NCBI RefSeq assembly: GCF_001715535.1
Contig: NZ_CP017015.1
Location: 1,262,547 to 1,326,546 of the forward strand
From: Spiroplasma helicoides
GTDB lineage: Bacteria > Bacillota_I > Bacilli_A > Mycoplasmatales > Mycoplasmataceae
Length of the DNA: 64,000 nt
Reading direction: 5' to 3'
Positions 11,302 to 22,221 of this stretch are shown here, one piece after another. A program made the position numbers and the translations under genes. Each line of letters starts with the position of its first letter. Positions within the stretch are counted from its first letter, which is position 1. A model generated the notes under the pieces. It had not been told where the DNA came from, made no database searches, and saw only the letters and a list, made by a program, of their open reading frames with translations.

Positions 11302-12117
11302 TAATCTAAGAACTTTTGTTTTTCATCAAGTTATAATTTTTTCACTATGTTTATTTTTAAAATTATGCACTGCGTTATTTACTCATATTAAGAATATGTG
11401 TTGTAAATATATTCATAATGCAAAAACAACTATTAGTAAAATAATATAACCAGCAACCGAATTACCTACAAACAGTTTGCTTTTTTCAAACATTGTAAAA
11501 GGATATGGCCAAGTAGCTTGTTCATGATATCATCTATCACCATTAATAGTTGAATGACTAAGGTCTTTCATATAAATTAATCCTCTAAAGTAAACATAGA
11601 ATAGATAGCAGAATGGATATAAACCTGCAATATAAATATCTTTTTCTTTTCAGAACTTTGTATAACTCAATTTTGTTGTTCCAGATGTTATTAAGTACAT
11701 TATAAATATATATAGTGGACAAACAAAGTGTGTTGCTATTGTACAAGCAATCTGGTTTTTAGTATAAAGATTTAATTTCATCTCTCCTTCAACAAAAGAG
11801 TAAATAATACCAATTCAAAAAATTATAAAAACGATCAAGTTTCAATTTAATAATGATCTTGTAAATCCCTCAGAAGTAATACCCCTACCTCTTCTATCAT
11901 AATTAATTACCAAAAATACTAACCAAACTATTGACATTATATTTACCTGAACTGATAAAAAACTCATAATAATATCATAGTTTATCACTCAAGAATATGC
12001 ATCATATCACTGTTCAACAAAGCAACATTCATATAAACCAAAAATCAACATACCACCAAAAAAGGCAGCTAAAATTAAATAACTATATCAAATTTTACTT
12101 TTATAAAATGGTTTCAT
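11293..12117 (-). CDS. Six-helix membrane protein (Pr6Pr / DUF1600-like)
   Basis: Open for 274 codons only when the frequent TGA codons are read as Trp. It has about six or seven hydrophobic segments and motifs typical of the Pr6Pr-like membrane family: a charged-residue pair at the end of one helix (INYDRRGRG), then AGLYPFCYLFYVYFRG in a late helix, then ATWPYPF before the last helix. It ends in a basic tail. GAGGGG precedes the ATG. It starts 12 nt after the upstream lipoprotein stop, so the two form an operon. Biochemical function of the family is not known to me. Confidence 0.65.
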
Positions 12118-12129
12118 ACAATTACCCCT

Positions 12130-13005
12130 CTAATAATTAATATCTTCTATATTTATATTATTTACCATATCAACAACTGATGGAGTAAAATCCAAAAATG
12201 ATGATGGCATGTAGTTTTTGTCACTATTGTAAATTATATTTGATAAATCGATCAAAGTGCTACTATTTACAAACCCTTGGTAAATAACACCATAATTTTT
12301 TGTTTGAGTAGCAGAAGAATTTGCAATTGGCGTTATAGCATCTGGAACATTTCCGTCACTTGTTCTTCAAAATGAATAGGGATTAGAATTTTTAGTATCA
12401 ACTTCTAATGAATTATCTTGTAATGCAATTTTTTTGTTTACATTTATTCTTGCATAAAATGGTGTCTCACCTTGTTGACTTCCGGTTTTGTCTGAGTTTA
12501 AAAACGTCACAGATAAAGATCATTCATCATCGCTTATTCATCCTGCTGCATTTTTTGCAATTGGTTGCTTTGGTGATTTTGCATCTACTAAATCTGTATA
12601 ATTTCATTTAGCAGCCTGCCACTTTACTTTATTGTTTATTCAAGATAATGCTGGTATTTTAGCCGCCACCTCATTTAGTAAAATATTTGCCATAACATAT
12701 TGCGTTAGTGAAGCATCCAAAACTTTTGTTAACTCTTCTTCACCAGTAAACGTATATCCCATTGTATTTGCATAAAGATTAATGATAAGTTTTTTTCATT
12801 CAGCCAAATTATCTTCGTCTAGTTTACTCATTAGTTTAACATCATATTTTTCAAAAAGAGAGGTTGTTAAGGAAGTTATAGATAATATTTTTTGTTCATT
12901 AGTATAACTTGAAGAAAATCCCAAACTTCCATTACATGAAGTAGTCATTGAAACCATATTTGCAACAATAGAAAAAGATAGTAAAAATTTAACTAGTTTT
13001 TTCAT
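12130..13005 (-). CDS. Lipoprotein, unknown function
   Basis: The 291-aa protein has signal peptide MKKLVKFLLSFSIV and lipobox MTTSC near residue 24. A TTG nine bases upstream could extend it by three residues, but AAAGGG spacing favours ATG 13005. The mature part starts Ser/Gly rich, then a helical region with LTTSLFEKYDVKL, and a C-terminal half rich in Asn, Ser and aromatic residues. It is not obviously related to the two preceding lipoproteins. It is followed directly by the Pr6Pr-like membrane gene. Confidence 0.65.
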
Positions 13006-13084
13006 ACAACCCAACCCTTTTTAAATCATTAAAGATATTATATACTTCTAAAAAATAATTTACCACTTTTACAATAAATGTTTA

Positions 13085-14980
13085 TTATCTTTTAAGTTTG
13101 AATACTAGTGAATTTAATAAAACCAAAATTGAAGAACAAAACATTGCAAACATACCAATCATTGGATTGGTGATATTAAAAATGGCTAATGGTATCAAAA
13201 TAATATTATAAATAAATGCTCAAAATAAGTTTGATAATATAATTTTTTTAGTATATTTTGCATACTTGATAGAATCAACTATTAAAGATATATTAGGGTT
13301 TAATAAACTTATATCAGATTCCAAGTCTAAGTAGGTTTTATTCGTCACTATTGAAATTGATAAATTAGCTTTTTGCATAGCTAATATATCATTCATTCCA
13401 TCTCCTACAAATAAAACTTTTTTGTTTTGTTTTTGATAGTTTTCTATTAATTCTAGTTTTTGCTTAATTGTTTTTTCAGAATGTACTACATCAATGTCAA
13501 GTTTTTTGGCAACGTAATTTGCACTGTTGTTGTTATCACCAGTTATCATAACTACTTCATAATGTTGCTTTTTTAAAATGCTAATAGCTCTTTTAGCTTC
13601 TTCTCTTACAACATCATCAAATTCTATAAGAGCAACTATTTGATTTTCTTCTAACAATAAAGTGGCTGTTTTGTAAATTTTATTTTTATCAAAAACTATT
13701 TTTGACTTAACTTGATCTTGATAATTTGAAATAGGCATTAGACTGTAATTAAGTTTATTAATAGAAAAACTTGTATCACTCTTTTTAACAAACGAATCTG
13801 ATTGATTGTAAAGCACTTTTTTATTTCTTAAGTAGTTTAGAAAACCTGTTGCTAGTGGATGACTAACTGTTGATTCAAATTGACCAAGTATATCTAAATA
13901 CTTTTTATCTCCTATAAAATTTTTTACGCTAACTTCTCCTTTTGTTAGAGTTCCGGTTTTATCGAATGCAATAACATTAACTTTTGAAGTTTTACCAAAG
14001 GCATCGGGCTTATTAAATATAACTCCTTTTTTAGCAGCTTTGGTAGAACCAATCATTACAGCAAAAGGTATTGCAATACCAATTGAACATGGACAAGCAG
14101 AAACCAATACAGTTATCATAACTTTTATAGATTCATAAATATTTGCTTGATTTAATCAAAAATAACTAATGAAAAAAGAAGCAATAGAGATAATAATTAC
14201 TAGTGGAGTAAATATTTGAGCTATTTTATCTACAATATTTTGAAGTCCTGACTTTTCTGATTGGATTGTTGCAACTTTGTTAACAACTTTATTTAAAAAA
14301 GAGTCGTAAAATTTACTTGTTGTAGATAATAAAATCTCATTACCTTTATTTATCATTCCCGCAAATAGATGATCATTTTCATAAAATCTTTTTGTTGTGT
14401 TTTCCCCATCTATTATTTGAGTATTTATTTGGGCAATCGGGGTTATTAAACGAGCATCAAGTGGTATGACTTGATTAGTTAAAACTTTTATTGTGGTGTC
14501 TTTTTCAACACTATAAATTTCTTTTTCAACAAAATTATCATCAGTTTTAATCATAACTTTTTTTGGTTGTAGTGTTGTGAGGCTTTTCAAATCTGAAGAT
14601 ATAACTTTTCTCAACATATCATTGATTGTGTCTCCTGTTAAAACAAAAAGAATTACAAAGATACAAACTTCAATTAGTTCTGGAAACTGATTTACAATCA
14701 ATTGATATATTGAAAACAAAAATGCAGACTGAGTTGATATAAAAATCAAAAGATTCATACCTATTCTTTTTCATTTAAAAACTTCATAATAAGTGTTTTT
14801 GATATATTTTTTTCCAATTATGTAGGTTGCAATTAGCCCGAAAATAAATAAAAAATATTTATTATAAAAAATATCTACATATATACTTTTAGAAAAATGA
14901 TTTATTATCATTGCTATTGCTACCAATAAACTTAATATTCAAAACACAATTAAATTAATTTTTTTTAAAAGTTTAGTCAT
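13085..14980 (-). CDS. copA: P1B-type cation (copper) transporting ATPase
   Basis: The 631-aa protein exports monovalent copper (or a related soft metal) at the cost of ATP. Membrane helices come first, then the metal-site motif CPC near residues 296-298 (SACPCSIG), the phosphorylation motif DKTGTLT near 340, TGDNNNS near 460, and the hinge motif GDGMND near 526, followed by two C-terminal helices. The N-terminal HMA domain found in most CopA proteins is absent; it is encoded separately by the gene just upstream, which overlaps this start by 8 nt. The CPC motif supports copper or silver; the exact ion is inferred. Confidence 0.9.
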
Positions 14981-15191
14981 TTATCAAATTGCCTTTGAAC
15001 CCACTTTTTTTTAGTTTGGTTAAAATTTCATCAATCTGTTGGTTACTTTCATCATAACTGAAGTGAACTTCTTTAAGTGGAATAAGTATTTTAGAATCTT
15101 TCACATCTATTTTTTCCAGTACCTTAGATATTGATGCAGCACAATTTGGACATTCTAAATTGTCAATATATACTTTTGCATTTTTAATCAT
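14973..15191 (-). CDS. copZ: Copper chaperone-like HMA-domain protein
   Basis: The 72-aa protein is a single HMA (ferredoxin-like) domain with the metal motif CPNC near residue 14 (LECPNCAAS). Expected to bind one Cu(I) and pass it to CopA. AGGAGA precedes the ATG. The TAA overlaps the copA start by 8 nt, so the two are translationally coupled; together they equal a normal CopA whose N-terminal HMA domain became a free chaperone. Confidence 0.85.
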   Translation of the reverse strand: MIKNAKVYIDNLECPNCAASISKVLEKIDVKDSKILIPLKEVHFSYDESNQQIDEILTKLKKSGFKGNLIND

Positions 15192-15205
15192 TTGATTTTC
15201 TCCTA

Positions 15206-15577
15206 CTATAAAAACGTTTCTTCAATATTTTCAATACCTTTAAATTTTTTCAATAATCTATAAGCTGATTTATAATTTATGTTTAATTCACTAGAAAGAA
15301 ATTGTGCAGTTATTTTTTTATTATCACAATAACGTGCTAAAGCTTCAAAACAAATTTTTAAAGATAACTTACAATTTTCAAATATTGTGTCTTTTCTTGG
15401 ATAAATAAATTTTTGACAACAACAAACAAAGCAGCTTCTCTCTAAGTAACATTTCATCTTATCTAAGTTGCATCCACAATTACAAAAAGTAAGTTTATTT
15501 TTTTGTTTTCAATTTATTAAAAAGATCATACAATCTTTTTCCTCTTTAAAATTTTTTTTGAAGTATTCAAAATTCAT
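15206..15577 (-). CDS. Zinc-ribbon + HTH protein derived from an IS1595-type transposase; putative copper-operon regulator
   Basis: The 123-aa protein opens with FEYFKKNFKEEKDC, then a Cys-rich ribbon (CNCGC, then CFVCCCQKF), then YPRKDTIFENCKLSLK, then an HTH-like segment (ITAQFLSSELNINYKSAYRLLK). This order matches the N-terminal zinc ribbon and HTH of IS1595-family transposases (C-x-x-C, then GTIF, LPL, KTAW-like), but the DDE catalytic domain is absent and no IS ends are visible. It is the first gene of the operon, 14 nt ahead of copZ, behind its own -10 box. Inference: a domesticated transposase fragment that senses copper through its many cysteines and controls the operon. Alternative: a decaying IS remnant. 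Confidence 0.6.
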
Positions 15578-15595
15578 AATAAACCATTCTAGTAT

Positions 15596-15602
15596 TAACA
15601 TT
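15596..15602 (-). promoter_or_regulatory. Predicted -10 box of the copper operon
   Basis: A TATAAT on the minus strand (complement within TTAACATTATATCAC) lies about 20 nt before the first operon gene. A possible -35, TTATCC, is 18 nt further upstream. Confidence 0.45.
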
Positions 15603-15634
15603 ATATCACTTATTGTGTCTTATGGATAAAATAA

Positions 15635-15657
15635 AAAAATAGGTCAAACCTATTTTT
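15635..15657 (-). terminator. Intrinsic terminator after the fba unit
   Basis: Ten-base arms (AAAAATAGGT, 15635-15644; complement 15648-15657), 3-nt loop. Contains the stop codon of the small HTH gene. Confidence 0.75.
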
Positions 15658-15823
15658 CGTATTTTGTCTTAAGTGCTTCTTTTCCGCCCTGCTCATATTT
15701 CTTAACCCAGTTTCTTAAAGATACTACACTAATGTTTCTGGTTGGTGCAAAGTGTGAAGCTGATACCCCTGAATTTTTAAAGTCATTAATAATTTTAACT
15801 TTTTCTTCAGCAGTTAAATGCAT
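15650..15823 (-). CDS. Small helix-turn-helix protein (IS3/IS150 OrfA-like HTH)
   Basis: The 57-aa protein begins MHLTAEEKVKIIND and contains a single HTH (GVSASHFAPTRNISVVSLRNWVKKYE) of the type found at the N-terminus of IS150-like transposases. Nothing else of a transposase is present and there are no inverted repeats. It starts 16 nt after fba with a weak AAGGG at long spacing, so it is probably co-transcribed with fba. It could be a domesticated DNA-binding protein or an IS relic. Its intact frame and own terminator argue for function. Confidence 0.6.
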   Translation of the reverse strand: MHLTAEEKVKIINDFKNSGVSASHFAPTRNISVVSLRNWVKKYEQGGKEALKTKYEK

Positions 15824-15839
15824 TTATAAGATACCCTTA

Positions 15840-16733
15840 TTAGTTTGCTTTCCCATAGCACCCAAATAATTTTGTTAATTCTACAAAAGTATCTTTAATT
15901 GCTTTTGCTCCAGGTGCCAACAATTTACGTGGGTCAAAACCTTTAGCTACATCGTCAAGATCTTTTTTCTCTTCAATATATTTTCTTGTTGCATCTCTAA
16001 ATGATAATTGAAGTTCAGTATTAACATTAATTTTTGAAATTCCAAGACTTATAGCCTTTTTAATTTGATCTTGTGGAATACCAGAACCTCCATGTAATAC
16101 CATTGGCATGTTACATGCAGCTTGTAATTCTTTTAATGTGTCAAATGATAAAGATTCTCATCATTCAGGATATTTACCGTGAATGTTTCCAATTCCAGCA
16201 GCTAACATAGAAATACCTGTTTTTGACATTTCAGCTGCTTGTTTAGGATCTCCTAATTCACCTGATCCAATAACTCCATCTTCTTCTCCACCAATTGAAC
16301 CAATTTCTGCTTCAACTGACACTTCGTGATCGTTTGCAAATTTCATTAATTCATTTACTGATTCTAAGTTTACTTTGTAATCTAAGTGTGAACCATCAAA
16401 CATAACTGATGAGTAACCTGCTTCAATACATTTTTTAGCCATATCAAGTGATTGACCATGATCTAAGTGTAAAGCCACTGGTACAGTAATATTTAAATCC
16501 TCTAATAATCCATTTACCATACCTACTATTACTTTTAAACCTCCCATATATTTTATTGCACCTTCTGAAGTTGCAATAATAATTGGTGTTTTGCTTTCTT
16601 GAGCTGCCTCTAGTAAAGCTTTTGTTCATTCTAAGTTATTAATGTTAAAATGACCAATTGCATATTTACCAGCATGAGCGTCACTCACCATTTTTTTAGC
16701 ATTAACTAATTTTGCGTGATATTTTCTTGACAT
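15840..16733 (-). CDS. fba: Fructose-bisphosphate aldolase, class II
   Basis: Zinc-dependent cleavage of fructose 1,6-bisphosphate in glycolysis, the main energy route in these organisms. The 297-aa protein has the zinc-site HLDHG near residue 83, the motif VMFDGSHLDY near 105, a glycine-rich loop with EIGSIGGEED near 140, and HGGSGIP near 210. Three TGA-Trp codons interrupt naive translation. GGGAGG precedes the ATG and a TATAAT lies at 16755-16760 (minus). Confidence 0.96.
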
Positions 16734-16832
16734 AAGAATTTCCTCCCAATATTTATTATACAACTTAAAGCAAAATAAAACATAATAATGTAAAAAAGAG
16801 AAATTTATAAAGAGAAATTTATTTTTATATAA

Positions 16833-16860
16833 AAATAACATATCTAAAGATATGTTATTT
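16833..16860 (-). terminator. Intrinsic terminator after pyrG
   Basis: Thirteen-base arms 16833-16845 and 16848-16860 (AAATAACATATCT and its complement). The pyrG stop codon (16855-16857) is inside the hairpin. Confidence 0.75.
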
Positions 16861-18453
16861 ATAATTATCACTTATGGCTTGCACAAATCCTTTAAAGAGC
16901 GGATTTGGTTTATTTGGTCTAGATGTGAATTCTGGGTGGTATTGACAAGCAATAAAGAATTTATGAGTTGGTATTTCGATTATTTCAACTAAGTTTTCTT
17001 CTTTATAAATACCTGAAAACACTAATCCTTTTTCTTCTAGTAATTCTCTATAACTATTATTAAATTCATATCTATGTCTATGTCTTTCAACAGCTGTTTT
17101 GCTACCATACAATTGACTTGCTAATGTATTAGGTACAAGGTTAGTTGTGTATTTACCCAATCTCAAAGTACCACCAATATTTTCCCCATCTTTGCCTTCT
17201 AAAATGTCGATTATTTTATTTTTAGATTCTTTATTAATTTCTGATGAAATAGCATCTTCAATACCAGCAACATTTCTCGCAAATTCTACACAAGCGACTT
17301 GCATACCAAGACATATTCCTAAGTAAGGTATATTATTTTCTCTAGCAAATTGGGCGGCAAGTATTTTACCTTCCACACCTTCTTCACCAAATCCTCCAGG
17401 CACCAATATTCCCTTAGCATCTTGAAGTTGTTCTTTAACATTGTCTTTATTTAAATATCTAGAATTTACTCAAACAAATTTAACTTTCTTTTTAATATCA
17501 TATCCCGCAATTTTTAAAGATTCCATAACAGATAAGTAGGCGTCACTTAATTCTACATACTTTCCTACAATATGAATTTCCATTTCTGTACTTGATTCCA
17601 TTATATTTAAGTTAAATTTTTCTCAACCACTCATATTTAAATTTTTTAATTCTAATTGCAATTGATTAGCAACAATGTTGTGCAGGTTTGTTTGCTTTAA
17701 TATTAAAGGAATTTTATAAATTGAATCACTGTCAGGACAAACAATAACATTTTGAGTTGTTATATTACAAAATAAAGATATTTTATTTTTAAGCCTTTCA
17801 TCAATCTGACCCTCGGTACGTGCAACAATTACATCTGGTTGAATACCTAAACTTAACATTTCTTTTACTGAGTGTTGAATTGGTTTGGTTTTGTATTCTC
17901 CTGAAACTCTCAAAAATGGTAGTAGTGCTACATGTATAAACATCACATTGTTATAACCTTTTTCCATTCTTACTTGTCTAATGGCTTCTAAAAAAGGTTG
18001 TGATTCAATATCACCAACAGTTCCACCTATCTCACTAATTATAATGTCTGCTTTGCTAATATTCTCTGCTTGATATATTTTTTCTTTTATTAAATCTGTT
18101 ATATGTGGGATAACTTGTACTGTTTTACCAAAATACTTTCCGTGTCTTTCTTTTCTTAAAGCTTCTGAATAGATTTTCCCCGCACTTCATGAAGACACTT
18201 TAAATAAATTTTCATCAATAAATCTTTCGTAGTGGCCTAAATCTAAGTCGGTTTCTCCACCATCCTCAGTTACAAACACTTCACCATGTTCGATTGGGTT
18301 CATAGTACCTGGGTCTATGTTTAAATAAGGATCAAACTTTTGCATAAAAACTTTTAAGCCAGAGTTTTTTAATAATACACCTAGCGAACTACCGGTTATA
18401 CCTTTACCAAGACCAGAAACAACTCCACCAGTTATAAAAATATACTTTGCCAT
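16855..18453 (-). CDS. pyrG: CTP synthase
   Basis: Converts UTP to CTP using glutamine and ATP. The 532-aa protein has the N-terminal synthetase domain ([18 protein letters not shown] at residue 6, then [22 protein letters not shown]) and a C-terminal class I glutamine amidotransferase domain with the nucleophile Cys near residue 381 (GICLGMQ) and the late His/Glu pair in QYHPEF. Full family length. Its transcript is separated from rpoE by a terminator at 18484-18505. Confidence 0.96.
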
Positions 18454-18483
18454 TTTAACTTCCTCCTTTTTACAAAAATAAAA

Positions 18484-18505
18484 AAGTAGTCACAAAAAAC
18501 TACTT
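18484..18505 (-). terminator. Intrinsic terminator after rpoE
   Basis: Arms AAGTAGT (18484-18490) and ACTACTT (18499-18505), followed on the minus strand by a T-run. Confidence 0.7.
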
Positions 18506-18515
18506 ATTAAAACTC

Positions 18516-18983
18516 TTAGTCGTCGTAGTCGTCTTCACCTAAATCTGTTAGGCTTAGTTCGTCTGAGTCGTCAAAGTCTTCATCATCTTCTTCTTCATCT
18601 TCATCATAGTCGTCATCAATACTTAATTTCAGTTTTGAGGCATCAATTTTATTTGTTGTATCTGAATCGTCATAGCTATCAGTGTTTGAATAGTCAATAT
18701 CATCGAACTCTTCTGTGGTTTCAAATTTATCAATGTAATCATATTGCTTTTTGATATCATCAAATTTTAAATAATCTCTTAAACCCCACTTACCTTCTGA
18801 GGTTAGTGCAAACCTGTTGTCTAAAACCAGATCACTATAAAGTTCTGCGATTAATTCATTCTTTGATTTGTTAACATCTGCAATGTCGTTCTTGATTGAG
18901 TTTCAAATATCTTCAAAACTTGCATCACCTTTACTTGATTGTAAAAAGTTGTAAGCTAATTCGATTGTTGGTATGTTTGCCAT
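18516..18983 (-). CDS. rpoE: DNA-directed RNA polymerase delta subunit
   Basis: The 155-aa protein has a globular N-terminal domain (MANIPTIELAYNFL to about residue 85, with FEDIWNSIK) and an extremely acidic, disordered tail rich in Asp/Glu ending EDDYDD. Delta increases RNA polymerase recycling and specificity in low-GC Gram-positives and their mollicute relatives. Gene order rpoE-pyrG is the classic Firmicutes neighbourhood. AGGA precedes the ATG. Confidence 0.93.
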
Positions 18984-19004
18984 AAAAAATATCCTCCATG
19001 TTTT

Positions 19005-20198
19005 TTATTCTACATTATCCTTTAAAAAAACGTATAAGTTTTTTTCTATATTTTTTGGTGTTAATTTAAGTATTTGTGATTTTTCGATGATTTCTTCAAG
19101 ATTGTTATTAAAAACTAAATAAATTTTTTCATCCTTACTTGAATGACTAGGGCTATAAATTCCTGAATTTATATTTTTTATCGTTTTAAAGTAATACTTT
19201 TGTTCTTCTTTACTATAACTGTTCTTGTATTTTTCGAATTCTTTTTCATCTAACTTTGAAGATACTTCTAAAAACTTTCTATTAACAATTCTATCAGATA
19301 AATTTTTTAGAATTTTGTCATCTTCATTGCTAGTACATTTTATGAATTCCATCAAACTATAATCATCTAATCTTAGGTATGATTTTAAATTACAAGTCTT
19401 ATTTTCTAATAAATCTTTAAAAATATCAATAACTTTGGTGTTTTTAAATTGAAAACCTTTATTATATAAGTCTTTTAATCTCAAAAATCATGACAAAAGT
19501 GTTTGATCAAAAGCTTTACTTACATTATGATTGTAGATTTGCTTAAACATATAAAATCTACCCAGTAAATAATGTTCGATTGCATACATTGCTTTTGTTT
19601 TAAAAACCAATTTTTCTTCGAAAACAAGAGAGTTTCTAATAATTCAATTCAAATCTAAATTTGCATAGTTAACACCAGTATAAATAGAATCTCTTAACAA
19701 GTAATCCAATCTATCAGCATCTAATTGACTAGAAATTAGGCTATTAATTATGTTATTTTTGTGATTACCCAATATAACTGATGCTACTTCTTCTGGTGAT
19801 ACTCCGTTTTTTGCAAGCACCTTATTGATGTTGGTATCTCCTAAAATGATATCGACTGTGTATTTTTCATGTGGTTGACTAGATGCTATTTTTTCAAAAC
19901 TATGGCTAAATGGACCATGACCAATATCATGTAATAAACCAGCAATCTTTACTGTAAGTTGATCTTTTGAATTGATGTGAGAACTTATTTCTTTATTATC
20001 TAAAAATTTATTTATAATATGGTAAACTCCAATACAATGTGAAAAACGGGTGTGGCAAGCACCTGGAAATACAAATTGACTTCCACCTAGTTGAATTATT
20101 CTTCTTAATCTTTGAAACTCTGGTGTATCTATTAACTCATTTATAATAGTTTCTTTTATAGAAATATCCCCATGGACATTGTCTCTTATAACTTCCAT
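19005..20198 (-). CDS. HD-superfamily phosphohydrolase (dNTPase-like)
   Basis: The 397-aa protein opens MEVIRDNVHGDISI. The HD catalytic core has the His in HTRFSHCIGV (near residue 50), the HD motif in LLHDIGHGPFSH (near 87), and the distal Asp in SQLDADRLDYLL (near 165). This order matches YwfO/SAMHD1-like dNTP triphosphohydrolases and related HD hydrolases. The C-terminal 200 residues are helical and Lys-rich. It lies immediately upstream of rpoE in the same direction. The substrate is inferred. Confidence 0.8.
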
Positions 20199-20211
20199 AC
20201 TAATCTCCCAT

Positions 20212-21648
20212 TTATATTAGTGATTCAATATTTAATAAAACTTTTTCTTGGCCAATTAATGAAATTGTTTTTGCTAATTCTGGTCCGTGAAAACTTAGTG
20301 TTGTAAAAATTCTTATCGGCATAAATAAATCCTTACCTTTTTTACTAAAATCTTCACCTAATTTTTTAATAACGTCTTTTATTTCTTGTTCTTTAAATTC
20401 TTTAAGACTAGAAAGTTTTTTCTTAAGATCTAAAATCATTTCTTTATAGTCTGACATTTCACTTAAAACTTGTTTAGTTTGATCATCTGTGGCGTTTTTA
20501 GCAAAAAATATATCTAAATGTTCATTAATTTGTGATCCAAATTCCAACTCTTTTTTAAATAATAGAAGAACATCTTCAATTCATTGATCGCTTTTTCCAC
20601 TCAAGTTAAATTTACTTTCATCTATAAATTTTTTTGTAAAATCTACAAATTGTTTATCATCAAGTTTTTTCATTCATTGACTGTTGATTCACTTCATCTT
20701 AACCATATCAAAAGTACTTGGAGATTTAGAAAATCTTGCTTCATCAAACATTTTGACAAATTCTTCTTTTGAAAATATTTCTTGCTCAACTTTTGGGCTT
20801 CAACCCAATAAAGCGATATAATTAAACAAGGCTTCTGGCAAATAACCTTGTTCTCTGTATTGAGAAATAAAAAATAATGCGTTACCACTTCTTTTTGATA
20901 ATTTCTTTTTGGTTTCATCCACAATCAAAGTTAAATGACAAAACTTTGGTTCTTTTCATCCAAAAGCTTCATAAATCAAGCATTGTCTTGGTGTGTTAGA
21001 AATGTGTTCTTCTCCTCTAACAACATGAGTTATTGCCATATCAACATCATCAATAACAACCGCAAAATTATATGTAGCTATTTTGTTAGATTTTAAAATC
21101 ACAAAGTCCCCGATTTCTTTAGTGTTGAATTCAACATCTCCTCTAACAACGTCATTAATTTTTATTATTTTATTTTCTGGTACTTTAAATCTAATATTGT
21201 ATGGTTTATTTTTATGTTCTTCTGTTAAGGTTAGATTTAGACATTTTCTATTATACTGAGGGGCTACAATACCTCTTGCTAATTGCTCTTCTCTATCTTT
21301 TTCTAATTCCTCTGGTGTACAAAAACATTTGTAAGCATAACCTTTTTCAATTAATTCATGTGCTTTTTTATCATACACATCAAATTTTTTAGATTGCATA
21401 TATTTGCCGTACAACTTGTTTGGGTTTAGAAATGATTCATCAGGTCCAATACCCAACCACTCCATATTATCGAATTGTGATTCAATTGCTCCTTCCACAT
21501 TTCTTTCTATATCAGTGTCTTCAATTCTTACAATAAAAACACCCCCATAATGTTTTGCGAATAGATAATTCATTAAAGCTGTTCTTGTATTACCAATATG
21601 CAAAAAACCTGTAGGTGATGGTGCGTATCTTAATCTAATCTTGTCCAT
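20212..21648 (-). CDS. gltX: Glutamyl-tRNA synthetase
   Basis: The 478-aa class I synthetase charges tRNA-Glu (and in organisms without GlnRS, also tRNA-Gln for the amidotransferase route). HIGH-type motif [14 protein letters not shown] near residue 10, zinc-insert-like Cys (YKCFCTPEE) near 108, and KLSKR near 255. Start chosen at ATG 21648, eight nt after GGGA; the start lies inside the 3' end of ispF (14-nt overlap). Confidence 0.95.
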
Positions 21649-22120
21649 TTTTTTGGTCCCTTCCACAAACAGATACATTGCTATAAACTGTTATTAGTGA
21701 TTTATCGTTAATTTCAGTTCTTGTTGCTTTAATAGAAACTTGTGTCTCAGAAATGTGAAAGAACTTAGCAACGTTTGTTCTTAAATCTCTTTTGTGATCC
21801 ACAAGAGAAGGTTCATCCAATACAACAGTAACATCTATATTTGATATTATGTAATTATATGAAGTCAAAAGTTTATTAACATCAGCTACTATTTCTAGTG
21901 AACTAAAATTCTTTGGTTTTGTTTCAGGATTATAATAAGTACCCAAGTCGTCAAATCCCATAGCACCTAAAAAAGCTTCGCAAATAGAGTGTAACATTGC
22001 ATCACCATCACTATATGCATCTGTAGAAGGAAAATCCTTAAAATATAAACCTCCTAAGTTCATTCCTTTTTTATCCCAATCTAGTAAATGTCTATCTACC
22101 GAAAAACCTACTCTAAACAT
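21635..22120 (-). CDS. ispF: 2-C-methyl-D-erythritol 2,4-cyclodiphosphate synthase (IspF), divergent
   Basis: Fifth step of the MEP isoprenoid pathway, forming MEcPP. The 161-aa protein keeps the zinc ligands D-x-H (SVDRHLLD, near residue 8) and the distal His ([14 protein letters not shown], near 42), plus KATRTE near 130. Differences from the usual sequence are the HSDAD motif, here YSDGD, and the GRGEGI tail, which is not recognisable. Start ATG 22120 follows AGAGGTGA. With ispE elsewhere in the window it implies a MEP route, but activity of this version is uncertain. Confidence 0.8.
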   Translation of the reverse strand: MFRVGFSVDRHLLDWDKKGMNLGGLYFKDFPSTDAYSDGDAMLHSICEAFLGAMGFDDLGTYYNPETKPKNFSSLEIVADVNKLLTSYNYIISNIDVTVVLDEPSLVDHKRDLRTNVAKFFHISETQVSIKATRTEINDKSLITVYSNVSVCGRDQKNGQD

Positions 22121-22208
22121 AAAATCACCTCTAAAAAAATTATACATAATAATTACGATAATATTTGTTGAACTTTATTGTGTTTGTGGTCATAAAAACT
22201 TTATTTGT

Positions 22209-22214
22209 ATATAA
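22209..22214 (+). promoter_or_regulatory. Predicted -10 box for the 22222 gene
   Basis: TATAAT only 7 nt before the ATG with no Shine-Dalgarno; a near-leaderless transcript is possible. No clear -35. Confidence 0.35.
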
Positions 22215-22221
22215 TAAAAAT

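Noticed and set aside
16794..16822. Two tandem copies of AAAGAGAAATTTAT between fba and pyrG
   Set aside because: Too short and AT-rich to be treated as a functional repeat; may be a local slippage product.
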